Under the pieces are notes generated by a model, which was not told where the DNA came from, did no database searches, and saw only the letters and a program-made list of their open reading frames with translations. Shown here piece by piece: positions 54,462-64,000 of a DNA stretch of 64,000 bases (position 1 is its first letter; every line of letters begins with the position of its first letter). A program made the position numbers and the translations under genes. This DNA is from Tipula vernalis (Eukaryota > Arthropoda > Insecta > Diptera > Tipulidae), in assembly GCA_958295665.1 (NCBI GenBank), contig OY282560.1, positions 43,152,333 through 43,216,332 on the forward strand. The letters run 5' to 3'.

Positions 54462-55676
54462 TTGCAATCAATCACAAAACTAAATAAAATAAAACTCTTA
54501 AGTAAGTACAATTATCAACAATACCATCTGTCGGTGAATACAAAATATTTCAATTGGTATAATTTACAATCACGAAACGTCAAGAAGTTCAAACTACTCT
54601 TAATTCCCGATCAAAACTCAAAGTCTGATGAATTTGAGACAAAATATTTTGTGGTGAAGGCGATTTTTGTTCGGCAATTGCGTCAACTCCAAAAAGTTAA
54701 AGTTACTCATCTTCCTAACAACGATTTACTTAACAAGACGATTGATAATTTATGCGCTTAGCAACGTCATTTTTTTTGAAGGCCTTAAGGAAAACACATT
54801 GACCCAAACCAATCAAGATATCAAGCTGCCACGGGTTGTTATTGAACCTTTTTCGGGGAATTATAGTCAATGGCCGTTCTTTAAGGATCTTTACAAATCA
54901 TCAGTGCACGAAAATGACGCATTATCTGAATCTCATAAATTTCAACTATTGAAAGGATTTCTTAGAGGTGAAGCTGCCGAAAAAACAAGCAAGGTACGAC
55001 AAGAGGAAGGTTGTTATGAATTCAAGTTTATGAAGCAAAAACCAATGCAGCAATTCAACGTTCTTGAGCTTCGTAAAATAGCAGATGTGTCTGATGGAGT
55101 GATTCGTGAAATGAAAGGTCTGGGCTCCCAAAACGAGAAACGTGACCCCTGGTTAATTTATTTAATTTTGAATAAGCTCGATATGCAAACCAAGGAGGCG
55201 TGGGCAAATTTTTCCGTAGACAAGGAATTTTGGAGATTCATTGATAAAAGATGTGACACGTTTGAGACTTGTTTACCATCAAAGATTTCAGTTACCAAAC
55301 ATTCATTGACATCGAAGATTCCAACGCAATTTACCTTGCACACAGCCACCGAAACTTTCAAATGTCCCTGTTGTAAGAAAAATAATCATCTCTTTTCAGA
55401 TGCTTCAAGTATAGGAGATTAAATATTTCAAACCGTATTAAGGTTGCGAAGGGTTATAATTTTTGCTTGAATTGTTTGACACAAAATCACTTAACGTCTG
55501 AATGTTCATCTAGCTTCTCATGTCAAACTTGCGGTCAATCACACAATTCACTACTCCATGAAGATTCATCAGATAGTGCAACGACGGCAATTAGTAACAC
55601 TTTTCTTTCAACAGGTGATACACAGATAGCAGAAGAGAACTCGCATCCTATTCATCTTATTCTACTTTCAACGTAG
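54462..55676 (+). pseudogene. BEL-2 Gag (DUF1759-like) and zinc knuckles, broken
   Basis: The first frame (to 54761) ends in a helical stretch (DEFETKYFVVKAIFVRQLRQ) typical of BEL Gag. The second (54667-55422) has LPRVVIEPFSGNYSQWPFFK and SESHKFQLLKGFLRGEAAE, the DUF1759 signature, and later WLIYLILNKLDMQTKEAW. The zinc region follows with frame changes: FKCPCCKKNNHLF at the end of one frame, and FCLNCLTQNHLTSECSSSFS plus CQTCGQSHNSLLHED in the frame 55467-55676. Breaks lie near 54760 and 55420. Gag forms the particle and binds RNA. Confidence 0.82.
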
Positions 55677-55689
55677 CGAACTCGTGTCC

Positions 55690-56160
55690 CAATGAGTCTG
55701 TGGCTTCCAGAGTTTCAAATACTTCTCTGACCTTGCTGCCGACAGCTTTAATCATGGTTCAGAACTCTAGAGGATCTTACCAGAAGTTCCGCGCGTTATT
55801 AGACACAGCTGCCGAAACCAGCTTGATAAACGAAAAATGTGTTCAATCTTAAACCTGACGCGTTATCACGCTTGCGTAAATATCAAAGGGTTTGGGTTCC
55901 ATAAGCGCCGGCAGGACTAAAGGATCTGTTAATTTGGATATTTTAACTTCCGATAAAAGCTCTATATCCGTGAGAGCTTTTATAATGAAAAACTTAACTT
56001 CTGATCTTCCTCCGATTATAGTGGAGTTAATAAAACACAAAAAACGTTCCGTCTTTACAACTGGCTGATCCAAATTTTAATCGTCCGAATCCGGTGTAGA
56101 TAATACTTGGAGCGGACATTTTTTTGAAATTATTGCGTCCGGAAAAATTCCAACTGAATG
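55690..56160 (+). pseudogene. BEL-2 aspartic protease remnant
   Basis: A reading with stops gives FRALLDTAAETSLINEKCVQ near 55785-55845, the DTAAET variant typical of BEL/Pao proteases. Further on comes IILGADIF-like sequence near 56105 (AATACTTGGAGCGGACATTT), the second conserved motif. Several stops and frame changes separate the two. It is not translatable as read. Confidence 0.7.
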
Positions 56161-56279
56161 ACGATCTTTTTGCACAAAACACTTGTTTTGGTTACGTCAT
56201 CTCTGGGAAGGCATCGCTTCAATATGATCATGATTCCGTTTCATCTTGGGGCTCGGTCATGACTTGCCATTTGGACCCA

Positions 56280-57531
56280 GAAATTCTGGGAAGTTGAGAA
56301 TATCGAGCCCCCAATATCCAACAGGAGCACTGGTGCGAGACTTATTTTATGGAGAATACGGTTAAGAACTATAAATCAGGTAAATATGTCATGCGGTTAC
56401 CATTCAAACCAAATTCCCCCGATCTCGGTGACTCGCTACCCATGGCAACTAGAAGACTTTTCTCTATGGAGCGTCGATTCGAAAAATTCCCAGAATTAAG
56501 AAAGGTGTACCCAAAATTTATGATGGAAAATGCAAGGTTGAGTCATATGTCTCTTATTCCAATGATATTAAGGGCAGTACCACGAACGGTTCTTCAAAAT
56601 CTTTGTCAGGCATTTCGCTGAATGATAAATTGGATTCTGGGCCATCAATACTGCCAAAACTATTTTCTATTCTGGTTCGATTTTGGAAACACAGGATTGC
56701 CTTTGCAGCTGACGTGGAAAAAATGTTCCGCCAAGTCGAGATACATGAAGATCAACGTGATTATCAGCGTATTATATGGCGTGAGAACACAATTTCTCCC
56801 ATCTTACATTACCGTTTAAACACGATAACATATGGAACAGTCTGTGCAACATTTCTGGCGGGTTGCGCGGAGGTATGGAGGCTAAACATTTATAACAAAG
56901 GATAGCTGAAGGTTTGAGCAGAGGCGGTTTTAGACTAAGGAAATGGGTGTCCAAAAGCCAGGAATTATTAAGATCTATACCAAAGGAGGAGCAGGAGACT
57001 ATTGTTGAATTTAGCAATGGAGAGACTTTCGTGAAAATTCTAGGTCTAGTTTGGATAACATTGGGTTGTTTTACTTTCAAAATCGAGAAATTTGACGACT
57101 GCGGTCCTACTACGAAACGAAGGTTTTTGTCTATGACTGGCCGTATTTTTGATCCGTTAGGATTCCTCTCTCCTTGTACGGTCTTTGCTAAAATCCTTTT
57201 TGAAAGGCTGTGGCTTCGTAAACTCGACTGGGATGATCCTTTGCCCGAGAAAATGGAACTCGAATGGGAAAAGCTATGTTCAAATTTTACTTTATTCGAA
57301 AAAATTCATATTCCTCGCTTTTTAAACATTCCTCCATCACCCGTCAACGTGGAAGACGCTTATGCAGCCGTTGTCTATTTGAGGACTGTTGACTTATATG
57401 GTTCCTATTCGGTGCGAATAGTAGCACCCAAAACAAAGGTTGCCCCACTAACACAAGTCTGTCTACCGAATACCTCATTCATTCTGCAACGTCTTCCACG
57501 ACTAAAATGGACTCACGTTTCCTCAATATGA
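56280..57531 (+). pseudogene. BEL-2 reverse transcriptase and Pao-type region, deleted active site
   Basis: RT pieces: KYVMRLPFKPNSPDLGDSLP, RRLFSMERRFEKFPELRKVY, IAFAADVEKMFRQVEIHEDQ (first catalytic Asp) and RIIWRENTISPILHYRLNTI TYGTVCATFLA in 56349-56905. The segment with the YVDD box should follow but is missing. At about 56880-56915 reading jumps to GFRLRKWVSKSQELLRSIPK (56914-57531), then RFLSMTGRIFDPLGFLSPCT and FERLWLRKLDWDDPLPEKM, the Pao-type region. The acidic SDASE stretch of its RNase H-like part is also cut near 57350. RT cannot be active. Confidence 0.82.
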
Positions 57532-57784
57532 TAACCCAGCAGATATGGTCGACAACTTGCTGTGGTGGGAAGACTAGACTAGTTTTTCTACGAGAATCTT
57601 CCGAGCATTGGCCGAAATTAGTTGACGACCAGTCTGTACCGCTGTGACTCATTTCGTACCAACGGATTACACAGTTGTTGCAAATTTGTTCGAAAAGTCG
57701 TCATCATTTTTTTTAATTATTCGAATATTGGCCCAGTGCTATCGTTTTTAAGATAAATTTAAAATTAAAAAACCTTTTTTATAT

Positions 57785-58826
57785 TTGACAGGACCTCAAA
57801 TTAAGCAGACAACAATTGTTGCTGTGTTTTGGTCTCAAAATGAGAGTTTTCAAGAAGACTTTGTGCGAATCACTAAAGGTTCTGGCTTACAAGGTACAAG
57901 CAAACTTCGGTCATTGTCTCCATTCATCGATGACCAGGGGACATTGAGAGTCGGTGGGCGGATTGGTTTGACAACTTGCGTCTCATATGACACAAAGCAT
58001 CCTGCAGTTCTTGGTGCCCGCCATCCGTTTACTCAAGCTCTTGTAAAGGCCTTTCACGTGCGATATCTCCACCTCGCGCAACAACAGTTACTCGCCATCA
58101 TCCGACAAAATTACTTCATAGTTGGTGCTGAAAACCTTGCCAAAGAAGTAGCTCGTTCTTGCGTCACCTGCAGTTGCCATCGTTTAAGTACGTCCAAACA
58201 ACAGATGGGAAACCTACCGTCGTTTCGGATAACACCCTCCAGGCCATTCTCTTCAGTTGGTGTCGACTTCGCAGGACCGGTGAAAATAAAATCTAAAACT
58301 GGTCGAGGTGCTAAAATTTATAAGAGCTACGTTGCGGTATTCGTCTGCCTTGTCGTTAAAGCCATGCACAAAGAACTAGTCTCAGATCTGAATTCTGAGG
58401 CGTTTCTGGCCTGTTTGAGGCGCTTTATTTGTAGACGTGGTCTTCCTGCTCAAATATTTTCAGACAACGGATCGAACTTCGTCGGCGCTAAAAGAACAAT
58501 CAGCAAACTTTAAGAATTGTAGGACTTTCTTTCCATCCAACAGATTGACTGCCATTTTATTCCACCATCAACACCCCACTTTGGTGGCATCTGGGAAGCC
58601 GGCGTTGTCAATCAAGAGATACCTCACATATACAATAGGAGAATCTCTGCTGACTTTTGAGGAATATTCCACCGTATTTTGCCAAAGAGAATGCCTTTTA
58701 AATTCCCGACCAATTGCCCCTATGGACACGACGTTTTCCGAGAATTGTGAGATATTAACTCCAGGACATTTTCTCATGGGATGTTCTCCAGTTATGTTAC
58801 CTCACGTGCCCACAGATGAAATATGA
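57785..58826 (+). pseudogene. BEL-2 integrase, one frameshift
   Basis: The frame 57785-58513 has the N-terminal zinc domain (FHVRYLHLAQQQLLAIIRQN, CVTCSCHRL), then VGVDFAGPVKIKSKTGRGAK (first catalytic Asp), FVCLVVKAMHKELVSDLNSE and IFSDNGSNFVGAKR (second Asp). A frameshift near 58500 passes to 58437-58826, which has the end of the core. The catalytic Glu motif (HFGGIWEA in relatives) is disturbed: the sequence reads CCACTTTGGTGGCATCTGGG at about 58577 in another frame. LNSRPIAPMDTTF and LTPGHFLMGCSP follow. Confidence 0.85.
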
Positions 58827-58917
58827 TTAAGGGGTTTTGGAAGCTGTGGAGGTCCGATTATCTCACAATGTTGCAGCAGCGCCCCAAATGGAAAACGTAA
58901 CACAATAACTTAAAAAT

Positions 58918-59093
58918 AGATGATATAGTTCTAGTGAAGGATGACAACGTGCCACCCGGATCCTGGCCTCTCGGACGCATAATTGAAGTTCATCCAGGAG
59001 CTGCTGATGGACTTGTTCGAACGGTCACTGTGGAAACTCAACGCGGCATCTATGCAAGATCAATTGGAAAAATCGGTCCCCTAATATCAGATT
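58918..59093 (+). pseudogene. BEL-2 DUF5641 tail
   Basis: The reading DIVLVKDDNVPPGSWPLGRI, then EVHPGAADGLVRTVTVETQR and a TGA at 59091, is the C-terminal DUF5641 domain that ends BEL/Pao polyproteins. It is separated from the integrase by stops near 58824. Confidence 0.85.
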
Positions 59094-59122
59094 GACTCAT
59101 TGAATTCCTCAATGGGCGGGAG

Positions 59123-59400
59123 TATGTTCGGACCAAAAGAAATACATGTACTCATTTGTGCCTTTTGGTTAAAATTAAATTGTATTGTTCCCCTTTTATT
59201 TAAATAACTTTGCATTATATCCAAAACCAACATTAATGTACTAATACATTAGTACAATGTAGTATTACATTAGTGTTGGTTTTGATTATATCAATTATTT
59301 GATTGCCGTGTCTCTTGTTGTGTGCGTGCAATTGAGAGATGCAATAATTTTCTATGTTTTATATATTTCATTTCCTCTCATTTTGTATCTTGTATCAAAT
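59123..59400 (+). repeat. Probable 3' LTR of BEL-2
   Basis: It begins TGTTCGGACCAAAAG after the purine tract. It contains a hairpin (59223-59240 with 59266-59283) and CTTGTTGTGTGCGTGCAATTG near 59313. The right end near 59400 is a guess, since no 5' LTR was matched. Confidence 0.35.
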
Positions 59401-60839
59401 ACACTTGTATGTACCAATTTCCCTACTATCTCGGAGAATAAGATTCTTCATTTCCCGGATTTTTTTTACTACCGGTAAATGGTAAATAAAAATTAAATTT
59501 ACCGACAAAACCGTTTTATTTGGGAAACTGTACTAAATGTAAAGAAATACTTCCAGATTTCGGGATCGTTCTGGTCCCGATTTCCAAGTTTCGTTGTCCC
59601 GGATTTTAGGTTTCATAATTTTTCGAGATTATCGAAATTGTGTAGTACGCTTCTAACTGATGATTTGGGATGTTTCGCATCAGTCAGATTATTTGAGTAT
59701 TATTAGGAATGCCGTGTGTATTCGATTGTTGGAAACTAATGGGAATCCTAGATGCTACGTGATTTTGCTTAATTTTACTAACTTCCACAAATAATTCATA
59801 AAATCATTCAAATTACTCGAAATGATTCGTGTTTCATACCGAAATTATTCCCAGTTTTTCTGGGTAATGAAAATTAGTTCCAATCCAGTTTATTCTAAAT
59901 TTTCGTTTTTCGAAATTTATTCGAATTTTGCAAGGCATTGTTTTGTGCTTTCGTTTCAGTAGCGGAATGTTACTGACCTACAGATACAAATCTTAAATTA
60001 GTAGATTTTGAAGATTTTCTGAGATTATTCGAAATTTTGATATTTCAAGTTGATTCGATAGTTTGGCTATACAAACTTATCTCGATATTTTTGGAAGAGT
60101 TCTAAGATTTTTAAAATACTTTGTAGAAATTTTTCAAATTATGGTCCAAGTTTTTGAATTTTTTGAGCTGTTTAGCAATTTTCTTAGCGTTCAGTTGCAA
60201 AAATTGCATAATATGCCCCCAAGATGATTTAAGATTTTAAAAAATGTTTTTCGAGATTTTCGAATTTTTTTAGAGCATCGGAAATGGTAATTAGTTTTGT
60301 TTGGCTTAGAAAAATGTGCCTTCGACGTAAGTATTAGTCGGCGGCCTAAAATTTAGTTTTTCTCTATTCAACAACGGATTTAAGTTGATTGTTTGTTGAT
60401 ATTAAGTTTGAATTTCTATAGATCATGTACTTCATTCGTTCCACATCGAAGAAGAAAAAGATTTCTGGATCTACCAATCCATAGGGTTGATTATGGTCAA
60501 ATATGGTGGACACAAATCACACGAAAATTTTTTGTTCGATCTATAGCAATTGCGAATGCCCCCAAATTTTGTTGAAATGTTTATAATTAACGTCGATGTC
60601 ACATAATGTTTTATCGTAATACGTGAGTCGTAATTTATTCACTTCGGTCCGCAATAACAAATTTATTGAAATCCCGCTAAAAATGACCAAACATTTCGCT
60701 TGTTCAACATCATTTTTCTCAACGTTTTAAGAGCTCCGGATTCCGAAGAAACCTGCCGTTTGTACGGCAGAGGTGCTCATTAACACATAGTAATGCATTA
60801 TCCCAAGGTTTTAAATACCCGTTTACCAATTTTATATGC
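59401..60839. other. Noncoding AT-rich stretch
   Basis: No gene recognised. Runs of GAAATTTT and AGATTTTC type around 59900-60260 resemble decayed AT satellite in style. The 60-codon frame at 60393-60575 has no motif. Confidence 0.55.
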
Positions 60840-61120
60840 TGGTTTGAGGATTGACTTAGGCGTTGAGTTTGGGGTTGATTTGCGGGTTGAGCTAGTTGGG
60901 TTAGGGTTGAGAGGTGGAAATAGAGCTTGATGTGTTAGGGGTTGCGTTGGGATTGAGTTGAAGGTTCAGATGGAAATTGATTTGAAGGATTTGATTGAAT
61001 TCTGTTGAGGATTGTTGAATGTGAGGTTACCTTGATTTATTTTGAGTTGTAGTTCAGGGTTGTGTTGATGGACGAGTTAGATGTTTAGTTAGGATTGAAT
61101 TGGGTTCATGTACACGAGAC
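60840..61120. repeat. Degenerate GGGTTGAGTT-type repeat
   Basis: About twenty loose copies of TTGAGTT, GGGTTGA and GGATTGAG variants occur (for example GTTGAGTTTGGGGTTGATTT, TTAGGGTTGAGAGG). The complementary strand type (ACTCAACCC) occurs at about 20808-20900. No coding content. Confidence 0.65.
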
Positions 61121-61469
61121 GAGTTCATGCACGCTTGTATTTATCAAGCTGGCTGACGTTGCACCACTCAACAAAAGATGATCGATCCATTTGCAGTTCT
61201 ACAGTATTAGTTTCAGAATTCACAAGTTTCATTTAGTAAACTACGTCAATATTTAAAATTCAAGAATATCAAAGGGTCCAAATACGATCCCAGAGGAAAC
61301 TTTAACAGAGGTTTGACTTTACACTACCAATGGCAACAAACTGACTCCTATATAATAATTATACTCGTATTGTGTTGTAATGTTGTAACTTCTCAACAGC
61401 TTTTCGAAAAATGGTGAATATATATCGTCTAATTGCTGGGTTTTCACCACAGTTTATATCAGAGTTTAA
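61121..61469. other. Noncoding stretch
   Basis: Nothing recognisable between the G-rich repeat and the GCTCTT cluster. It is AT-rich DNA with ordinary composition. Confidence 0.5.
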
Positions 61470-61715
61470 AATGGGATTTCATTTTGCTCTTCGCTCTTCA
61501 TTTTTGTTCAAGAGCGATAATAAAAACTATTAAAAAGCTCTTTATAAAGAGCGATATTGTAAAAAAAAACATATCGCTCTGAAGAACTGGAGCATTATTT
61601 TTATTATAAGGCTCTTGCTCTTCCACTATTGCGTTTGTGTTATCATATTTTCGCTCTTTGTTATTGCGCTATATTGAGAAAATAAATACGCTCTGCTCTG
61701 ATGGATAAAAACGTC
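61470..61715. repeat. Cluster of GCTCTT/AGAGCG motifs in both orientations
   Basis: TTGCTCTTCGCTCTTC, CAAGAGCGATAATAA, AAAGCTCTTTATAAAGAGCG, ATATCGCTCT, GGCTCTTGCTCTTCC, TCGCTCTTTG and ACGCTCTGCTCTG occur within 240 bp. AGAGCGATATTG (61548-61559) faces CATATCGCTCT (61571-61581), forming a hairpin with an A-run loop. Dense subterminal motifs of this kind are seen at hAT transposon ends, but no ends or target duplication are fixed here. Confidence 0.55.
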
Positions 61716-61799
61716 ATTATTATATTGCTATAACTCTTGTTATTACGGCAAACGGTTATATTCAAAACCTTCTAAATTTCTTTAGAAAGCCAGATTGTT

Positions 61800-63180
61800 T
61801 TATTAGCGAACAGACGCAAGGGTATTGGAAATGGGATTCTAATATGATTTTTGGGAAAAGTTCTGGAATATGGCCAACTAGGATGGAACTTGACTATTCC
61901 TTAACGGATTTTAGTGAAATTTGACACGCGAGATGTAAATGGAATTCCAAATTGATTTTTAGGTGGAGTTCTGGGATATGGCCAATTAGGATGGAACTTG
62001 GCTATTCCTTAACTGATTTTATAGAAATTTAGCACGCGCGATGGAAATGAGATTCTAAGTTGATTTTTAGGTTAGGATGGAATTTGGCCATTCCTTAACC
62101 GATTTAAGTGAAATTTAAAATGCGCAATGAACGTGGGATTCTAAAATGATTTTTGGATAGAGTTCTGAAATATGGCCAACTAGGCTATTCTTTAACCGAT
62201 TTGAGTGAAATTTGGCATGTGCGTTGGAAATGGGATTCTAAAGTGATTTTTAGAGGAAGTTCTGAAATATGGCCAGTTGTGATGGAACTTGGATATTCCT
62301 TAACCGATTTTAGTGAAATTAGAAACGCATGGTAGAAAGGGGATTCTACAATGATTTTTAGGTCAAGTTCTGGCATATGGCCAACTAGTATGGAACTTGG
62401 ATATTCCTTAACCGATTGTAGTGAAATTAGAAACGCGTGATGGAAAGGGGATTCTAAAATGATTTTTAGGTCAAGTTCTGGAATATGGCCAAGTAGGATA
62501 GGCCTTAACCGATTTGAGTGAAATTTGACTCGAGCGATGGAAATCTGATTCTAAATTGATTTTTAGGTGAAGTTCTGGAATATGGCCAATTAGAATGGAA
62601 CTTGGCTTTTTCTTGACCGATTTTAGTGAAATTTAAAATGTGCAATAAACTGGAACTTGGCTATTTCTTAACCGATTTTAGTGAAATTTGACATTTGCGT
62701 TGGAAATGGGATTCTAAAATGATTTATTAGATGAATTTCTGGAATATGGCCAACTAGGATGGAAATTATCTCTTCTTTAATCGATTTGAGTGAAATTTGA
62801 CATGTGCCTTAGAAATGGGATTCTAAAATTATTTTTCGGTGAAGTTCTGGAATATGGCCAATTATGGTGGAGCTTGGCTATTTCTAACCGATTTATGGAT
62901 GAAGTTCTGGAATGTGGCCAACTAGGATAGAACTTGGCTTTTCTTTAACCGCTTTGAGTCAAATTTGGCATGTGCGTTGGAAATGGGATTCTAAAATAAT
63001 TTTTAGATGATGTTCTGGAATATGATTTTAAAGAAATTGGCATGTGCGTTGAAAATGGGATTCTAAAATGATTTATGGATAAAGTTCTGGAATATGGCCA
63101 ACTACAATGGAACTTGGTTATTTTTTAACCGATTTAAAATGATTTTTAGATGAAGTTCTGGAATATGGCCAACTAGGATA
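61800..63180. repeat. 108 bp minisatellite, about 12 copies
   Basis: The consensus unit starts GTTCTGGAATATGGCCAACT, continues GGATGGAACTTGGCTATTCC, CTTAACCGATTTTAGTGAAA and GGAAATGGGATTCTAAAATG, and then restarts. Anchors GTTCTGGAATATGGCC (or close) lie near 61861, 61971, 62163, 62260, 62368, 62476, 62573, 62738, 62845, 62902, 63096 and 63153. Some units are shortened. The 108 bp unit length is a multiple of three, so short frames (62153-62335) persist, but they are not a gene. Confidence 0.92.
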
Positions 63181-63502
63181 TAAATAACCGAGTGAAGGCA
63201 TTAGCATACCAGTATAAACCAGAAGAGAAGCCAAGAGAACCAAATGTCTCCACCACAAATTACACAACATTAAATCGTTCTGTTTGTCAAACCTAAAGCA
63301 CCGGTGTGCTTGGGTGCTGATGATACAGTAAGAGAATGTCGGTCACGCCGAAGATGTCAGTTTTCAGTGTTACCGGCTTCTTTAGTAATAAGACATGATC
63401 AAACGATTACATGCAAAGATTAGATTTAAGTCGAGGAGAAGGTACGCAAAGCGGCATCCGTAATGTCAACACGATTGAAGCCAGGATAGACAAAACGCTA
63501 TC
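63181..63502. other. Noncoding stretch upstream of an unassigned ORF
   Basis: GC content is slightly higher than in the AT-rich surroundings (for example CGGTCACGCCGAAGATGTC, 63341-63359). No frame, LTR or tRNA is recognisable. It could be leader sequence of whatever carries the ORF at 63503. Confidence 0.35.
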
Positions 63503-63859
63503 ATGAGCCTAGCCAACGGTACAAAACACCTTATATTTTATCTTAATAAATTATCGAAAACACAGCTTAGTATTCGGGGCGTACTTCGAGAAGATGAACC
63601 GCGCACCATCCAGTTGATTACCGATTTCAATGAAGCAATTAAACCGGAGGCAGCAAGAACAAACAAGGAGAATATTAACGTAGAAGACTTGTTGAGCGGT
63701 GCGGATAACGTGAACGGGACGATACGAATTTGTGTAGAGATTGTGGATCTACTAACCCACGCCGGGATGAATCTGAGGAAATTAAACTCTAATTCTAGAG
63801 AATTGGTAAGTAAATTCAACAAGAAAGTGCGATCGGAATCATCTATTAGCTTTAATTAG
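63503..63859 (+). CDS. Unassigned 118-codon ORF near the window end
   Basis: The ATG at 63503 opens MSLANGTKHLIFYLNKLSKT and the frame runs 118 codons to a TAG at 63857. Composition is balanced and mostly helical in look: VLREDEPRTIQLITDFNEAI, NVEDLLSGADNVNGTIRICV and LLTHAGMNLRKLNSNSRELV. There are no zinc, catalytic, signal-peptide or membrane motifs. It could be the N-terminus of a retrotransposon Gag-like protein, a small host ORF or a fragment of an element that continues past 64000. I do not recognise the family. Confidence 0.4.
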   Translation: MSLANGTKHLIFYLNKLSKTQLSIRGVLREDEPRTIQLITDFNEAIKPEAARTNKENINVEDLLSGADNVNGTIRICVEIVDLLTHAGMNLRKLNSNSRELVSKFNKKVRSESSISFN

Positions 63860-64000
63860 CCTGAATGCAGCACACTAGTCACAAAAGAGAGCACCAGTTC
63901 AAGACGTGTCGTTACCAAATATAAATTGGACATCTTATTTATGTGAGTGGAACCCTCGGATCTACAAGTTTTTTTTAATTTAACCAATCTTTATTTATAG

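Larger units (their letters stand above)
54462..59400 (+). mobile_element. BEL/Pao LTR retrotransposon, degenerate (BEL-2)
   Basis: The order Gag (DUF1759-like), CCHC knuckles, protease, RT, Pao-type RNase H region, integrase and DUF5641 is that of BEL/Pao. A purine tract (GGGCGGGAG, about 59114) precedes a probable 3' LTR beginning TGTTCGG at 59123. No 5' LTR was matched. There are many frameshifts, deletions and stops. It is a different family member from BEL-1. Confidence 0.88.

Noticed and set aside
62153..62335. Frames through the 108 bp minisatellite as a repeat protein
   Set aside because: Indels between units break every frame; the three-fold unit length is probably coincidental.

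Overview
This window reads as repeat-dense, AT-rich nuclear DNA from an animal, most likely an insect and plausibly a fly-like (dipteran) genome. That call rests on the mix of BEL/Pao, Ty3/gypsy, LOA-type, R1-type and CR1/Jockey-group retrotransposons, a tRNA-derived SINE and long AT-rich satellites. There is no bacterial-style operon, no CRISPR array and no rRNA gene. I could not identify a host protein gene with confidence. The species cannot be determined from the sequence alone.

Layout. 1-~1170: 3' end of a decayed BEL/Pao element. ~1190-1870: degenerate tandem repeat. ~1900-~6560: a Ty3/gypsy element (gypsy-1: gag, protease, RT, RNase H, integrase) broken by frameshifts. 6880-7310: a dispersed repeat. 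8323-9566: a ~1.2 kb insertion with an (AATC)n tail between 23-base direct repeats. 9896-18701: a complete-boundary Ty3/gypsy element (gypsy-2) with two ~227 bp LTRs, a 5 bp target duplication and a nested CR1/Jockey-group LINE (~13745-17994). 18680-18776: a long hairpin on the 3' LTR edge. ~21125-23240: an R1-group LINE with a large internal deletion. 24275-24810: tandem repeats. 27556-31867: a 2157 bp tandem duplication joining unassigned flanking sequence to the 5' end of a LOA-type LINE, which continues to 36679. 36914-40470: a third Ty3/gypsy element (gypsy-3), truncated in the integrase. 40620-41700: tandem repeats. 46080-52440: a ~165-180 bp AT-rich satellite with a ~650-660 bp higher-order repeat, carrying a foldback insertion (51583-51927) and a tRNA-SINE (52017-52342). 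54462-~59400: a second BEL/Pao element. 61800-63180: a 108 bp minisatellite. 63503-63859: an unassigned ORF.

How it works together. Apart from the unassigned frames, the coding content is selfish elements at different stages of decay, nested in one another. The order of some events can be read: the LOA element inserted first, because its target duplication lies in both copies of the later 2157 bp duplication, and the LINE inserted into an already present gypsy-2. None of the retroelements is complete enough to look autonomous.

The most interesting signal is recurrent. Several coding lesions in these elements sit exactly on short, perfect or near-perfect hairpins (10557, 13610, 39124, and weaker at 3590 and 22883). 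In the clearest cases one arm is the normal coding strand and the other is an inverted copy that replaced neighbouring codons. This is the expected mark of fold-back template switching. A second point of interest is a coherent 139-codon frame at 27498-27914, interrupted by one TGA, followed 14 bases later by a ~57-60 bp-arm hairpin. I cannot assign it to a family.
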